A stretch of 64,000 nt of DNA, taken from NCBI RefSeq assembly GCF_932294415.1, contig NC_065537.1, positions 496,001-560,000 of the forward strand, given 5' to 3'. Source of the stretch: Quercus robur. Its lineage: Eukaryota > Streptophyta > Magnoliopsida > Fagales > Fagaceae. Position numbers and translations under genes: made by a program. The notes beneath the pieces were generated by a model. That model did not search any database and was not told the DNA's origin. It saw only the letters and a program-made list of their open reading frames with translations. Shown here piece by piece: positions 12,370 through 24,258 of this stretch (positions are counted from its first letter, which is position 1; every line of letters begins with the position of its first letter).

Positions 12370-13448
12370 GGCTCTTATTCCATTTCTTTAATTTATTTTT
12401 TTGTACTTTCACATTCCACGTGACCTTCACAGTTTTTGGTGTCTTATTTCTAGGTGCTCTCTAAATTCTCTCCTCAGTCCTCTCTCTCTTCATTTGCAAA
12501 ATTTCAGATTGGATTCGACGCATTTTCAAAATTACACAGGTCTGGTTGGGGATCAAGTTATTTCTTCTTCCCTAATTTATTTAATTTTTATCGTTTTTTG
12601 GTTCTAAATTTCTAATTGATTATTATTCGTTTTTTGGTTTTTAGAAAATTTGCATGCAGATCTATTTATATATTAGTTTTTCAATTTAATTATATTGTGT
12701 ATGGTACTTTCTCAACTACATATATTGTGAATTGATAATACTATGACTTTCTATGATATATGAACCTTTCTATGATATATGAACTATATGAAAGTTGTTA
12801 TAGAAAAATTTGGTTATGAATGAAAAATTATGACTGTAAAAAAAAAATAAAAAAATAAAACAGCCTAATAACTTTTAATAATTTTTTGGGTAAATTACAA
12901 ATTACAACTTTAAAGTTTGGGGCGTTTGAATTGTAGATTTTAAAATTTCAGAATTTAGATTTTACCTTATTGAAATTTGAGAGTATTTGGATTTTATACC
13001 TAATGTTTCAGAATTTGGATTTTATTCTCTAAATTTTAGGGGTGTTTAGATTTTACACCCTAAAATTTTAGAATTTAAAATATAAAATTCAAACATTCTT
13101 AAAATTTAGGGAGTAAAATCTAAATTCAAAAATATTACGGTGTAAGTTCAAATACATCCAACTTTTTAGGGGATGAAATTTAAATTTTGAAAGTTCAAGA
13201 TGTAAAATTTTAGCACTCCAAACTTTAAAGGTGCTCTTTACCGTTTAACTAAATTTCTTATATGAAACACCCTGCCAAAGTCACACGTAACCAAACCCAC
13301 ATCTGCACTTTGCTCTTGAAAAGCAAACACCACCAACCCCAACCCCCCCCCCCCTCCCCCACCCTCGTGTTCACTAATAAATAATTCTTACAAAGTAGCT
13401 TTAGATAAAGCTCTTGACAACTAATAAATATATACACGCAGTTGACTT
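12370..13448. other. Shared TNL upstream region
   Basis: Matches copy B at about 46530-47720 with about ten percent differences in the most AT-rich part. Around 12890-13250 are imperfect inverted runs built on AAATTTAGG and CCTAAATTT-type words. Copy B holds about 320 bp extra at about 46609-46928. No gene seen. Confidence 0.5.
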
Positions 13449-13861
13449 TGTAGGGAATTCAACCCGAAATTCCCAAAACATGAGAAACAAAAATTAGAGA
13501 AAACACACGCCAAAGAAAACAATCACACGTATAAGACAGTATTTACGTGGTTCGGCAATTTGCTTACGTCCACGGAGTTGCAGGGATTTCACTATTATTA
13601 GGGAAAAATACAAATTGCGGCTACAATGTTTCTCACTCTCTCTCTGAAAAACCGACAACAACAAAACCCTAATAATCAAGCTGCATTTTCTACATCCTGC
13701 GCATAGGATACATAATGGGCTACAAAACAGGCCAAAAAATTTTCCTTCGCTCCATGGACTAAGCCTCAATAAATCTTCCATTAAAAACTACGCAACATTA
13801 TTCGGGTCAGGTCTGGTCATCAACCAAATCAAACATAAACTAGGCTCCACAAAGCCCAACA
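13449..13861 (-). repeat. Copia 3' LTR
   Basis: Reads TGTTGGG to CCCTACA on the minus strand, the TG...CA ends expected of an LTR. It matches 17886-18295 apart from scattered substitutions and a short indel. Confidence 0.93.
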
Positions 13862-13875
13862 AATCTCCCACTTGG
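13862..13875 (-). other. Copia polypurine tract
   Basis: On the minus strand CCAAGTGGGAGATT lies immediately upstream of the 3' LTR. This is the usual second-strand primer position and a common Copia form. Confidence 0.8.
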
Positions 13876-13951
13876 AGACTAGTTCAATCACCAACATCAG
13901 CCATTGTCCTCCAAAAATAATCCCTCATCCCTGCAACTCATCCTCCTATCC

Positions 13952-15235
13952 TCAAGCTAGAAGGCCAACTGAAACTGCACACAGCTTCAGCTTCTCAATA
14001 GTGACACCTTTAGTCAACATGTCTGCTGGGTTCTTAGATCCACAGATCTTCTCAAGTATTACCAGTTTATCTTCAACAAGGTACTGGATAAAGTGGTATT
14101 TTTTCTGTATATGTTTCAACTTTGAATGAAAAATTGAATTTTTAGTAAGAAAAATTGCACTCTGACTGTCACTGTGTAGAATGCCCATCTCCTGCTTCTT
14201 ACCCAATTCATCTAGGAAACCATGTAGCCAAATCATCTCCTTTCCAGCTTCAGTTGCTGCAACATACTAAGCTTTTGTAGTAGACAAAGTAACAATCTTT
14301 TGTAGATTTGAAGCCCATGATATAGCTGTACCACCCAGAGTAAAAACAAACCCAATAGTACTCTTTCTACTATCAATATCACCAGCAAAATTAACATCTA
14401 CATAACCCTGCAGTTTCAAACTTGTACCTGTAAAGCAAAGAAATGTATCTGATGAACCCTTCAGTTATCTCAGAATCCACTTGACTGCCTCCCAATGCTG
14501 CTTTCCAGGCCTACTCATGAATTTGCTCACAACTCCCACTGCATGTACAATGTCTGGCCTTGTACACACCATAGCATACATCAAGTTGCCAATAGCTGAG
14601 GCATAGGGCACCTTGCTCATATGGTCCCTTTCTTCTTCTGTCTTCGGTAACTATTCCTTGCTTAGTTTGAAATGACTACCCAAGGGTGTGCTTACTGATT
14701 TAGCTTCATTCATGTTGAACCTGTTGAGAACTTTTTTCACATACTCTGACTGTGAAAGCTTCAATGTACCATTAGCCTTGTCTCTAATGATTCTCATACC
14801 AAGGATTTGCTTTGCAGCTCCCAAATCCTTCATTGCAAACTGTTTTGACAATTGCTTCTTCAGATTATTAATCTCCTCAATGCTAGACCCTACAATAAGC
14901 ATTTCATCCATATACAGCAGTAATATGATGTAAGAATTGTCAAAAGACTTAACATAGCAACAGTGATCAGCTTCACATCTCTTGAACCTAATTTGCATAA
15001 AACTGTCAAATTTCTTGTACCACTGTCTAGGAGTTTGTTTTAAGCCATACAAGCTCTTTCTCAGTTTGCAGACTAGGTTCTCTTGTCCCTGAACAATGAA
15101 TCCTTCTGGCTGAATCATGTAAATGTCTTCCTCCAAGTCACCATGAAGGAATGTCGTCTTCACATCTAACTGCTCAAGATGTAAGTTTTCTGCAGCCACC
15201 ATTCCCAACACCAGTCTAATTGTTGACATCTTCAT
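13952..15235 (-). pseudogene. Copia reverse transcriptase and RNase H
   Basis: Minus-strand frames at 14651-15235 and 13952-14236, with bridging sequence between, give RT motifs LEQLDVKTTFLHGDLEEDIY, LYGLKQTPRQWY and KQFAMKDLG. The RNase H part reads LHSDSQSAI then HIQKKYHFI. The RT active-site box reads YMDE instead of the family's YVDD. The second catalytic aspartate is a glutamate codon (plus-strand 14903-14905). At least three stops interrupt this part, including one just after SKE at 14651. Upstream, WELTELPIGKK and YKARLV type sequence (about 15240-15420) shows that the RT began further up. It is non-functional. Confidence 0.9.
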
Positions 15236-15599
15236 AACTAGAGAAAATATTTCTGTGTAGTCAATGCCTTCCTTCTGCTGGAACCCTTTAATAACTAATC
15301 TGGCCTTGTAACGTTTGCTACCATCATGCTCATTTTTTTATTCTGTATACCCACTTGTTGTGCAAAGTCTTCTTTCCTATTGGCAATTCAGTCAGTTCCC
15401 ATGTCTGATTCCCTAATAAGGAATCCATCTCATCCTTCATGGCTAACTCCCACTTGCTTGAATTCTCATCTTACAAGGCTTCATCATAACACTCTGACTC
15501 ATCACCATCAGTCAACATGAGATAATTTAAAGTAGGTGAATAACACTGTGGAGGTCTAATGTTCCAGGAAGATCTGCGGACTTCAGTTATAGGTGTACT

Positions 15600-16980
15600 C
15601 TAATCTACCTGTGAATCTACATTCTCCTTATCTTCTTCACCCCTTTTCTGGATAGTACTTTCAGTCAATTCATTTAAGTTGACAAACTCATATTTCTTTT
15701 GATCTATCTCTGTAACATCTAACACTACAATTGACCTGTCCTTGTACATAACTTGTTTATTAAATATCACATTTTTACTTCTGATGATTTTCTTGTTTTG
15801 TTCATCCCAAAACCTATAGCCAAATTTCTCATCACTATAGCCAATAAAAAAAAATATTTTAGACTTTACATCAAGTTTACTACGAGCATCAAAATCAATA
15901 TGAACATAAGAAACACAACCAAAAACTTGTAAATGTGAAAACTTTACCTCTTTACCGCTCCAAACCTCCTCAGGAAGTTTGAACTCCATAGGAACTGATG
16001 GTCCTCGGTTTATCATGTAAGCTGCAGTGCTAATAGCATCAGCCTAGAAAGTTTTTGGTAGTCCAGCATGCAACCTTATACTCCTAGCACGCTCATTGAG
16101 AATTCTGTTCATGCGTTCAGCCACACCATTCTGCTGTGCTGTCCCAGGAATGGTCTTTTCCATCCTAATTCCCTGTGTAGCACAATATTTACCGAACCCT
16201 CCATCTATGTACTCTTCTCCATTATCTGACCTCAAACATTTTACTTTCAAACCTGTTTCTATCTCAACCATGGCCTTCCACTTCTTAAAAGTTTCAAATA
16301 CATCAGATTTATTTTCCAGAAAATAAACTCATACCTTTCTGCTTGAGTCATCAATGAAGGTGATGTAGTACCTTGAACCTCCAAGGGATGCAACCGGAGA
16401 AGGCCCCCACAAATCAGTGTGTACTAACTCTAATTTTTCAGCCTTCGGTGTTCTGTCGGTTTTCAAGAAACTCACATTTTTCCGCTTTCCTAAAATGCAG
16501 CTTTCACACATGTCAAAATCAATGGACTTCAATTCTGGTAGCTTTCCTCTTGACAACAACATCTTCATCCCTTTCACACTCATGTGACTAAGCCTGCAGT
16601 GCCATAGGCTTGTATCAGTACTTGCTTCAGCAACTGCAACTGTATCTCTTGGACTTGAGGTCATATATAGAGTGCTAGTCTTCTTTCCACGAGCCAATAC
16701 TCTAGCTCCCTTTGTAACATTCCAAGTACCACCAACAAATAATATTGCATGCCCTTCATCATCAAGTTGTCTAACAGAAATTAGATTCCTCCTCAGGTCA
16801 GGAATATGTCGAACCTTCTCTAATAACTAAACAGACCCATTGGGCAACAATATCCGGACGTCTCCCATACCCACAACATCCAAGGCTGAACCATCAGCCA
16901 AATACACTTTACCAAAATCACCTGCAACATAATTCTGTATGATTTCTCGGTGTGGAGTGATATGAAACGAAGCTCCTGAG
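15600..16980 (-). pseudogene. Copia protease end and integrase
   Basis: Minus-strand frames give protease LDSGASFH just after a stop at 16989-16991. The integrase zinc region follows (WHCRLSH then CESC, 16329-16697), then the DDE core with VHTDLWGP, RSDNGEEY and NGVAERMNR (16044-16420). A C-terminal part with YSDEKFGYRFW reaches 15600. Stops at about 16326 and 16044 look like tryptophan codons changed to stop, and 15600 is another. In the family, integrase joins the cDNA to the host chromosome. This copy cannot make it in one piece. Confidence 0.9.
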
Positions 16981-16988
16981 TCCAAAAC

Positions 16989-17855
16989 TCAATCATCAAG
17001 TGGACTGTCTACTGCAAGAAGTAATGCATCCTGTACCTCTTTTGTTACAACATTAGCAGAATCATCTTCATTCTTTTTCTTAGGACTTTTGCATTGGTTC
17101 CTAAAGTGACCTGTTTTCCCACAATTCTGACATTGTACTTGTTGGCCTGATCTAGATTTACTTCTGTTCTGATTAGAATTTTTGGATTTTGATCTACCCC
17201 GATTTGAATTTCTGTTATTACCTCTGCCTCTTGTCTCAAGGTTTAGGGCAGAACTAGATCCTGAGGTTTCACCTGCATCTCTTTTGCGAATCTCCTCAGC
17301 CAGAATTAAATCTCGTATATCATTGTACTTGAGCTTTTCCTTTCTTGTAGAATTGTTTACTGCCATCCTCATTGCCTCCCAACTGTTTGGCAAAGAAGCC
17401 AAAACGATCAGTGCACGAATCTCATAATCAAAATCAATTTCTACAGACGACAATTGATTTGTGATAATGTTAAATTCATTCAGATGTTATGCTACTGATG
17501 CATTCTCTACCATCTTCAAATTGAACAGTTTCTTCATCAAATGCACATTGTTGTTTGCTGACGGCTTTTCATACATGCCAGACAAAGCCTTCATCAAATC
17601 TGCTGTGGTATTCTCCTTTACAACATTGTGTGCAACAGACCTAGATAGAGTTAACTTAATAACTCCCAGTACCTGTTTGTCAAGAAGAGCCCATTCCTCA
17701 GCCTTCATCGCCTCAGGTTTTGTCCCCAAAAGAGGCAGGTGCAATTTCCTCCCATAGAGATAATCTTCAATTTGCATCCTCCAATACGCGAAGTTTTTGC
17801 CATCAAACTTTTCTATTCCAGACGCCTTTCCTGCTCCCTCTGCCATTGCTCCCAC
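16989..17855 (-). pseudogene. Copia gag
   Basis: It starts at the minus-strand ATG at 17855, about 30 bp downstream of the 5' LTR. The UBN2-type capsid region has KFDGKNFAYWRMQIEDYLYG and the part after the break has IVLASLPNSWEAM. Near the C-terminus is a nucleocapsid knuckle CQNCGKTGHFRNQC. A TAA at 17487-17489 splits it into two frames, and a TGA at 16989-16991 separates it from the protease. The length is normal for Copia gag. Confidence 0.9.
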
Positions 17856-17871
17856 TCAAACCTAACCCTAG

Positions 17872-17883
17872 GCTCTGATACCA
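17872..17883 (-). other. Copia primer-binding site
   Basis: The minus strand reads TGGTATCAGAGC two bases inside the 5' LTR, complementary to the 3' end of initiator methionine tRNA. This is the usual Copia primer. Confidence 0.92.
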
Positions 17884-17885
17884 GT

Positions 17886-18295
17886 TGTAGGGAATTCAAC
17901 CCGAAATTCCCAAAACGTGAGAAAAAAAAATTAGAGAAGACACACTCCAAAGAAAACAATTACACACACAAGACAGTATTTATGTGGTTCGGCAATTTGC
18001 CTACATCCACGAAGCTGCAGGAATTTCACAATTATCAAGGAAAAATACAAATTGCGGCTACAATGTTTCTCACTCTCTCTCTGAAAAACCGACAACAACA
18101 AAACCCTAATAATCAAGCTGCATTTTCTACATCCTACGCATAGGATACACAATAGGCTACAAAACAGGCCTATCGGCCCAATCCTCCGCTCCATGGACTA
18201 AGCCTCAGTAAATCTCTCATTAAAAACCACGCAACATTATTCGGGTCGGGTCATCAACCGAATCAAACATAAACTAGGCTCCACAAAACCCAACA
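17886..18295 (-). repeat. Copia 5' LTR
   Basis: A 410-bp partner of 13449-13861. It begins TGTTGGG and ends CCCTACA on the minus strand. Confidence 0.93.
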
Positions 18296-18768
18296 AACTT
18301 GACTAAGAAATAACCAGACACAGAACCCATCCCTACCCTTTGTTTTTGAATTTGAATGTAAGTTATCAACAAAACAAACCCAGCAAAGTTCAGAGATTTA
18401 ATTATTTAGTTTCAGAAAATATAACGAATGGTGAGACCTCAACGACATTAATGGAACGTGTGGCTGGCTTCGACACAACGAGTAGCAGAGTGTGTGATGT
18501 ACATTTAGCGGGACTAAGTTTATTTGCTTAACTTTGTGAACTTTCAGTTCAACTGGGCTTTCTCATCTCATAAATTTTTTTATTTTATTTTATATATAAA
18601 AGAAAGGTAAGGTTTAACCAATCTGATGAATGGAGGAAATCAAAATGTTGCATTAATTCTTCTTCCCTAGTTTATTTCTTTTCATTTGTTCAGTATTGAA
18701 TTTTTTTGGGTATGTAGATCTATATCGTGATTCAATATTTAGTAGTAGAGCATTTTGCAGTGGCTTCA
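18296..18768. promoter_or_regulatory. TNL-A upstream region
   Basis: About 470 bp between the Copia insertion and the TNL start. It is conserved in copy B from about 18396 onward. A pyrimidine-rich tract and tatgtag near 18712-18718 look like a 3' splice site for a 5'-UTR intron. The extra upstream codons MIQYLVVEHFAVAS from 18727 are in frame but unlike a TNL start. No TATA box is assigned with confidence. Confidence 0.4.
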
Positions 18769-21700
18769 ATGGGCATGGAAAACGCCTCGTCATCTTCTAC
18801 TGCCCAATGGAAATATGATGTCTTCATCAGTTTCAGAGGAAAGGACACCCGCAACAATTTTATGGATCATCTATATAATGCTTTGATAGTGAAAGGCATT
18901 AACACTTTTAGAGATGATGAGAAACTTGAGAGAGGAAAATCCATTTCACTAGAGTTGTTGAAAGCGATAGAAAAGTCGAGATTTACTGTTGTCATTCTCT
19001 CAAAAGACTATGCATCTTCACATTGGTGCTTAGATGAACTTGCAAAAATCATTGCTTGCAAGGAAGACATGGGAATGATAGTTTTGCCTGTTTTTCACTA
19101 TGTGGAGCCATCTTATGTACGGAAACAAATGGGAACTTTTGCGCAGGCATTTATTAAACATGAAGAGAAGGAGGAAGAAACAAGGGTGGATAAATGGAGA
19201 GATGCTTTGAGACAAGTGGGCAACCTCCCCGGATGGCATTTAAAGGATACTAGGTAATTTATCTAAACTTTTTTTTTTTTTTTTCATTTTGCAATGCCCT
19301 AATTGGATTGATTGTGATTGTTGTGTGGGTGTGTGATAAGTCTCATATCGGGCATATATTGGTATAAGAGCCGGTCCAATAACCTTATGTGGGTTCAGAG
19401 ACACTACCCCACAAATTGGGTCCTAACAAAGACGTTAGGGATTTAAGTGAGGGAGACTGTGATGCCTCAATTTGTTTGATTATGGGTGTGTGATGTGTCC
19501 CACATCGAGCCACATATATTGCTTAAATATGGACTTTATTAATAAATACAAGGAGCCTCAAGTGTGACTAGTCCTTTTGAGGTATAGTGCAAATGTGGTA
19601 GATATATATATATATATATATATAACTATATATGGAAACTTAAGCAGATTTATATACATGTTTCATTGTATGTGGATCAATGTACACTTTTTTGTTTCAA
19701 TCAACGCATATTCTCTTTTTTTCATTGCAGGCCTGAGTCACAAGTTATCCAAGAAATCGTGGGTTGGATATCGCTCAACTTGAAATATGAAGCATTCCCA
19801 TGTATTACCGAGGACCTAGTAGGGATACATTCTCGACTGGTAGAATTGGAGTCATGTTTAGCTCTAGATTCAAAAGATGTCCTCTTTATAGGGATTTGGG
19901 GGATGGGAGGGATGGGTAAGACAACTCTTGCTAGAGTTGTTTATCATATGTTTTCTAAAGAATTTGAAGCTCGTGGTTTTATTAAGGATGTTAGGAAAAA
20001 TTTTGAAAAAAATGGTTGTGTTTCACTACAACAGAAAATTATTAATGAAGTTTTAATGGAAAAAAATTTGAAAATTGAAGAGGAGTATGATGGAGTTCTC
20101 AAGATCAAGAATAGGTTATGTCGTAAAAGAGTTATTCTTGTTCTTGATGATGTACATGAAGTGAAACAGTTAAGAATGTTAGCAGGGGAGTGTAATTGGT
20201 TTGGTCCGGGTAGTAGAATTATCATAACAACAAGAGATGCGCATGTGCTTAAAGCACATCGAGTAAATGAAATATATGAAGTTAAAGGATTGAATGATGA
20301 AAATGCTCTTCAACTTTTTTGCTTGAAAGCTTTTGAAAAAAAGCATGTCCTTGATGATTATATAGAGTTGTCTAACCATTTTTTGAATTATGCTAGTGGC
20401 CTTCCTTTAGCTCTTGAGGTTTTGGGTTCCTTTTTGTTTGGAAAAAGTACTGTTGAATGGAAAACTGAATTAGAGAAACTCCAAGAATATCCCGACGAAG
20501 AAATTCTCCAAGTACTTAAAATAAGTTTTAATGGACTCCAAAAACCACAGAGGGAAATATTCTTGCATATTGCATGCTTTTTTAATAATCAAAAGAAAGA
20601 TTATGTATTAGAAATACTAGATATTCTGGGCCTTTACCCTATTATTGGATTGAAGGAACTCACTGATAAGTCTCTCTTGAAAATTATGGATAATGATGTA
20701 GTGTGGATGCATGATTTACTTGGAGAAATGGGCAGGAACATAGTTCGTCAAGAGTGCCTTGATCCTGGGAAGCGTAGTAGACTATGGGATTATAAGGACA
20801 TTAACAAAGTGTTAAAAAAAAATAAGGTAAGAAGTTATTTAGAAAATTTGAGCTCATTCCCTACCTTCATGTTTAACAAATTTGGAAGTTGAATGGTTAT
20901 GCTAATAATTATTTTTGCAATTTACCAATTCCTTCTTGATTATTAGGGGACAGAAGCACTTAAAGCCATGGATATTGCGAGTACTTGTAATGAACAACAA
21001 GATGGACGTTGGAACCCTGAGGCCTTTTTGAAGATGGATAATCTTAAATTTCTTAGAATTTATGGCACTTTCTATGTCCCCACACACCTTCCTAATGATT
21101 TAATAATTCTTGATTGGATTTCGTATCCTTCAAAATCTTTGCCATCAAGTTTCCAGCTAGATGAGCTTGTTCAACTTTGCTTGCAACAAAGCCAAATTCA
21201 ACAACTTTGGACAGGAATAAAGGTAAGTATGTTATTAAGTATCCTCTTAAAACTTTTCTTTAAAATTACAATAAATGTACACTAAGAAGCTAATTATTGT
21301 AACAATATTTTTTCTTCTAACAGAATTTTGACAAGTTGAAGTTCATTGACTTGAGCGACTCCATGGACTTGTTTATAACTCCAGACTTCACTGGAGTCCC
21401 AAATCTTGAGAAATTAGTTCTTGTAAGGTGTACAAATTTACGCGAGATTCACCCATCTATTGGAATTCTTAAAAAACTTATTTATCTTAATTTACAAGAT
21501 TGTGAAAGACTAATTCGTCTTCCAAGCAAGTTTGGAATGGAGTCTCTTGTGACTCTTGAAATTTCTAATTGCCCAAAACTCAAGACAATTCCCAAATTTG
21601 TGGCAAACCCGAAATTCTTACAGGAGCTTTCTTTGGATCGCACTGCTATTGTGGATCTAATTAAAAACTTGCCAGAGAACCTATGGATAATCAAAGGCCT

Positions 21701-23481
21701 AGAGATACTTGATTTGAGCAAAGCAGATATAGAAGAGCTGCCTTCATCAATTGAACGTTTGACTGACCTTACCTCATTAACTCTAAGATATTGTGAGAAT
21801 CTTGTGAGCCTTCCTAACACCATTTGTAATTTGAAGTTGCTTAAGTCTCTTGATCTTTTTGGATGCTTAAAATTTCGTAACTTGCCAAAGAACATAGAAA
21901 ATGTAAAAGGTTTGGAGTTGCTTAATTTGTGTTGGACAGCCATAAGGGACGTTCCTTCTTCCATTGCCCTGCTTAAAAATCTCAAACATCTATATATCTG
22001 TAGATGGAATTCATCTGAATCTTATTCCCTGCCAACAAGTCTTGAGCTACTAGGCTTAGTATTTCCTTCATTAATTTCAGCAAGTCATGTGAATCCCATA
22101 ATATCGGCGCATCAGATGAGCTCAGAACGTGGTTCCCCGCAACCTCTTCAATTATTATTGCCTTCCTTATCAGGTCTTCAATCTTTAACATATTTGCATC
22201 TTAGTGACTGCTCTCTTCTGTCAATCCCCAGTGACATTGGCTGCTTGTCCTCTTTGGAACACTTAAATCTAAGTGGAAATGATTTTGTTTCCCTTCCTGA
22301 AAGCATGTCTCAACTGTCTAATCTTCGAAGACTCTATTTGGAGGGTTGCAAGAAGCTTTGGTTATTGGAAAATATTCCATCAACTATTGATTCAGTAATT
22401 GCAAACAATTGTACTTCATTGATGAGATTGCCAGAACTGCAATTTTATACTTTTAAGTCAGATCTCTCCCATTTGAATTTCCAGTGTGTTAACTGCTTAA
22501 GATTGGCTATTTATATTGAAAGAAGCGATAGCATGCTTCAGGTATCTCTCCCTCTCTAAGTTCTAAACATTATTTTCTTCAAAAAAAAAAAAAAAAAAAT
22601 CTAAACATTAATTATGCTTTGTATATTTCAGGGGCAAAGTGGTAAACTACCAGACATCTTTGACATTATTATTCCTGAAAATTACTTTCCTGAAGTTTGC
22701 TTTTCAGAAAGGTTTGAACATGAATCTGTAAGTCATGAATTGAAGGTACAAGTGCCTTATGGGCGTCATGAATGGATGGGAATTGAGTTGTGCGTTTGTT
22801 TTTCAGTCGCAGAGGCTTCTAAAGATTTTCTACTTACATGTTGGATTAAAGTCAATGGATTTGAAAGCGCATCACCAATACGCTCTTCTTTTAGGGCAAA
22901 CTATGGTAGAGTTAGTTCACGTCACTTTTGGCAGCTCTATTTGTCTCCTCGCTATTTCGACTCCCAATGGGGAGAAAATTTTCGTCAAATTGATGGGAAT
23001 AGATCCAATAAAATTGAGATTAGAATAAGTAATTCAAATAACTTGGAGGTGGAGAAAGTCGGGATTCATTATGATTTTATTAATGATGGGGCTAGGCCTT
23101 TTGGAGAAGGCTATTCAATTGACAAACTTCCTCCATTGATAAGCAAATATTTGGCTGTAAGTCATCATTGTTCTTCTTTCTATTACAATTTACAAGTCTT
23201 GATGTTCTCTTTATTTTGGGGAGGAAATCCAATGAAATGAAAGTGTGGGTTTTGAATTATTTTAGCATGATAACAAATTTAATTTGTCCTAGGTATATAA
23301 TAGAGAATTTTCTTTTTGTATTTCCCTTACTCGCATTTTAAAAAATAAAATAAAATCATTGTATTGTGCTAGTTGTACCTTAGCATTACCTTTTGGCTTT
23401 CATATAGCCAACTTTTTTCTCTTTATTTTTTTTAATCAGGTTGAACTCAAATTTTCCTGTTGTCTTGTTTGTGCACTTTAA
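18769..23481 (+). CDS. TIR-NBS-LRR resistance protein, TNL-A
   Basis: This is an intracellular immune receptor. Exons: 18769-19253, 19731-20826, 20947-21222, 21324-22541, 22632-23156 and 23440-23481, all with GT-AG borders and frame maintained, about 1213 residues. Exon 1 is the TIR domain ([21 protein letters not shown] contains the family's catalytic NADase glutamate). Exon 2 is NB-ARC: P-loop [36 protein letters not shown], and [10 protein letters not shown] as the MHD site. Exons 3-4 hold LRRs with LxxLxLSxC-type units. Exon 5 has the post-LRR C-JID region ([14 protein letters not shown]). The ATG at 18769 is preferred over 18727 because TNLs start just before the TIR. Family knowledge: TIR signalling goes through EDS1. 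The last exon is uncertain: an acceptor before TGGAAG at 23488 would instead run into a (GA)n repeat. Exon 5 lacks about 42 bp present in copy B, in frame. Confidence 0.85.
19292..19580 (+). mobile_element. TRIM-like LTR relic in TNL-A intron 1
   Basis: Two direct segments with GGGTGTGTGAT-RTC-CATCG-type sequence (19326-19350 and 19484-19508) flank a tRNA-Met primer-site-like tggtataagagcc (19360-19372). A purine tract gtgagggaga precedes TGTGATGCC at 19458. This is the layout of a very small LTR element with no coding capacity and a shortened 5' LTR. The same relic is in TNL-B intron 1 (about 48640-48940), so it predates the duplication. Confidence 0.5.
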
Positions 23482-23570
23482 TATAGTGGAAGGAGGAGAT
23501 CACACGTCCAAGAAGTAACGAGTTAAGTATGAAGTTAGGAACGCCGGAGATCACACGTCTAAAGATGATA

Positions 23571-23572
<2 letters not shown>

Positions 23573-23629
<57 letters not shown>
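23573..23629. repeat. (GA)n microsatellite
   Basis: About 28 GA repeats just after the TNL-A 3' end, at the point where homology with copy B has already been lost. Confidence 0.95.
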
Positions 23630-23632
<3 letters not shown>

Positions 23633-24258
23633 GGGATGGGAAAGAGAGATGGGAAAGTTATTTTAAAAACTTTGGAGTGGAAGGTATATAAAAAGATTGT
23701 CTTTTATGTTGAATTGAGTAACCCAAATAAAGATAAAAACCGTATGTTTTTTTTTGTTGTTGAAGAATTAGAATGAAATGTAGATAAAAACAGTTATGTA
23801 TTTTCAAAGAATTAGAATGAATGAGGTAAAGGATGCATTGAAGAGGATGAAAATTACAAAAGCCATGGGATCGGTTGAAGTGCCACTTGAATTTTAGAAG
23901 TGCTTTGGTGATGTGGCTGTATGTTTGTTGACAAACCTTTTCAATAAGATCTTAAGCGATAGCAAAAGGCCTAGTGAGTGGAGGAGAAGTACTCTAATAC
24001 CTATTTACAAGAACAAGGGAGAACAAGGGAGATATTCGAATCTTTTGCACTAGTGACGGATGAGCTTACTAAATCTATTCAAGAGAAAGTCCCTTGGGGT
24101 ATGTTTTTTCAGATAATATAGTTTTAATAGATGCAAAATAGACGTGGAGTTAATATCAATTAGAAATATACCTAGTGGATCTAGCACCTCTTGTAGTGCC
24201 TAGGCACTGGGGTTTGAACCTTATCAGGCCACCCCTCCCACTCTTTACATATAAAAAA

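Larger units (their letters stand above)
13449..18295 (-). mobile_element. Ty1/Copia LTR retrotransposon, inactivated
   Basis: Two direct LTRs of about 410 bp enclose a minus-strand gag-protease-integrase-RT-RNase H order, which is the Copia order. The 5' LTR (minus sense) is 17886-18295, followed by a primer-binding site. The 3' LTR is 13449-13861, preceded by a purine tract. Flanking 5-mers are gactt (13444-13448) and aactt (18296-18300), one mismatch. The LTRs differ at roughly 30 positions by eye, including a 5-bp indel, so the insertion is old. Many in-frame stops break the polyprotein. Copy B lacks the element and also about 180 bp on its left and 100 bp on its right. Confidence 0.95.
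1..23520. repeat. Segmental duplication, copy A
   Basis: The sequence from base 1 is repeated from about 37687, with the same order of flanks, TNL upstream region, TNL exons and introns. Homology ends just after the TNL stop, around 23520 here and 52893 in copy B, where the two run through the same bases and then diverge. The left limit is outside the window, because base 1 already matches. The copies are interrupted by copy-specific insertions and deletions listed separately. By eye the TNL exons differ by a few percent while the upstream AT-rich sequence around 12840-13040 differs by nearer ten percent. Confidence 0.9.

Noticed and set aside
21482-21985. 167-codon minus-strand frame inside the TNL-A LRR exon (also 50815-51318 in B)
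   Set aside because: Mirror frame of the sense LRR coding sequence; conservation is explained by the sense strand.
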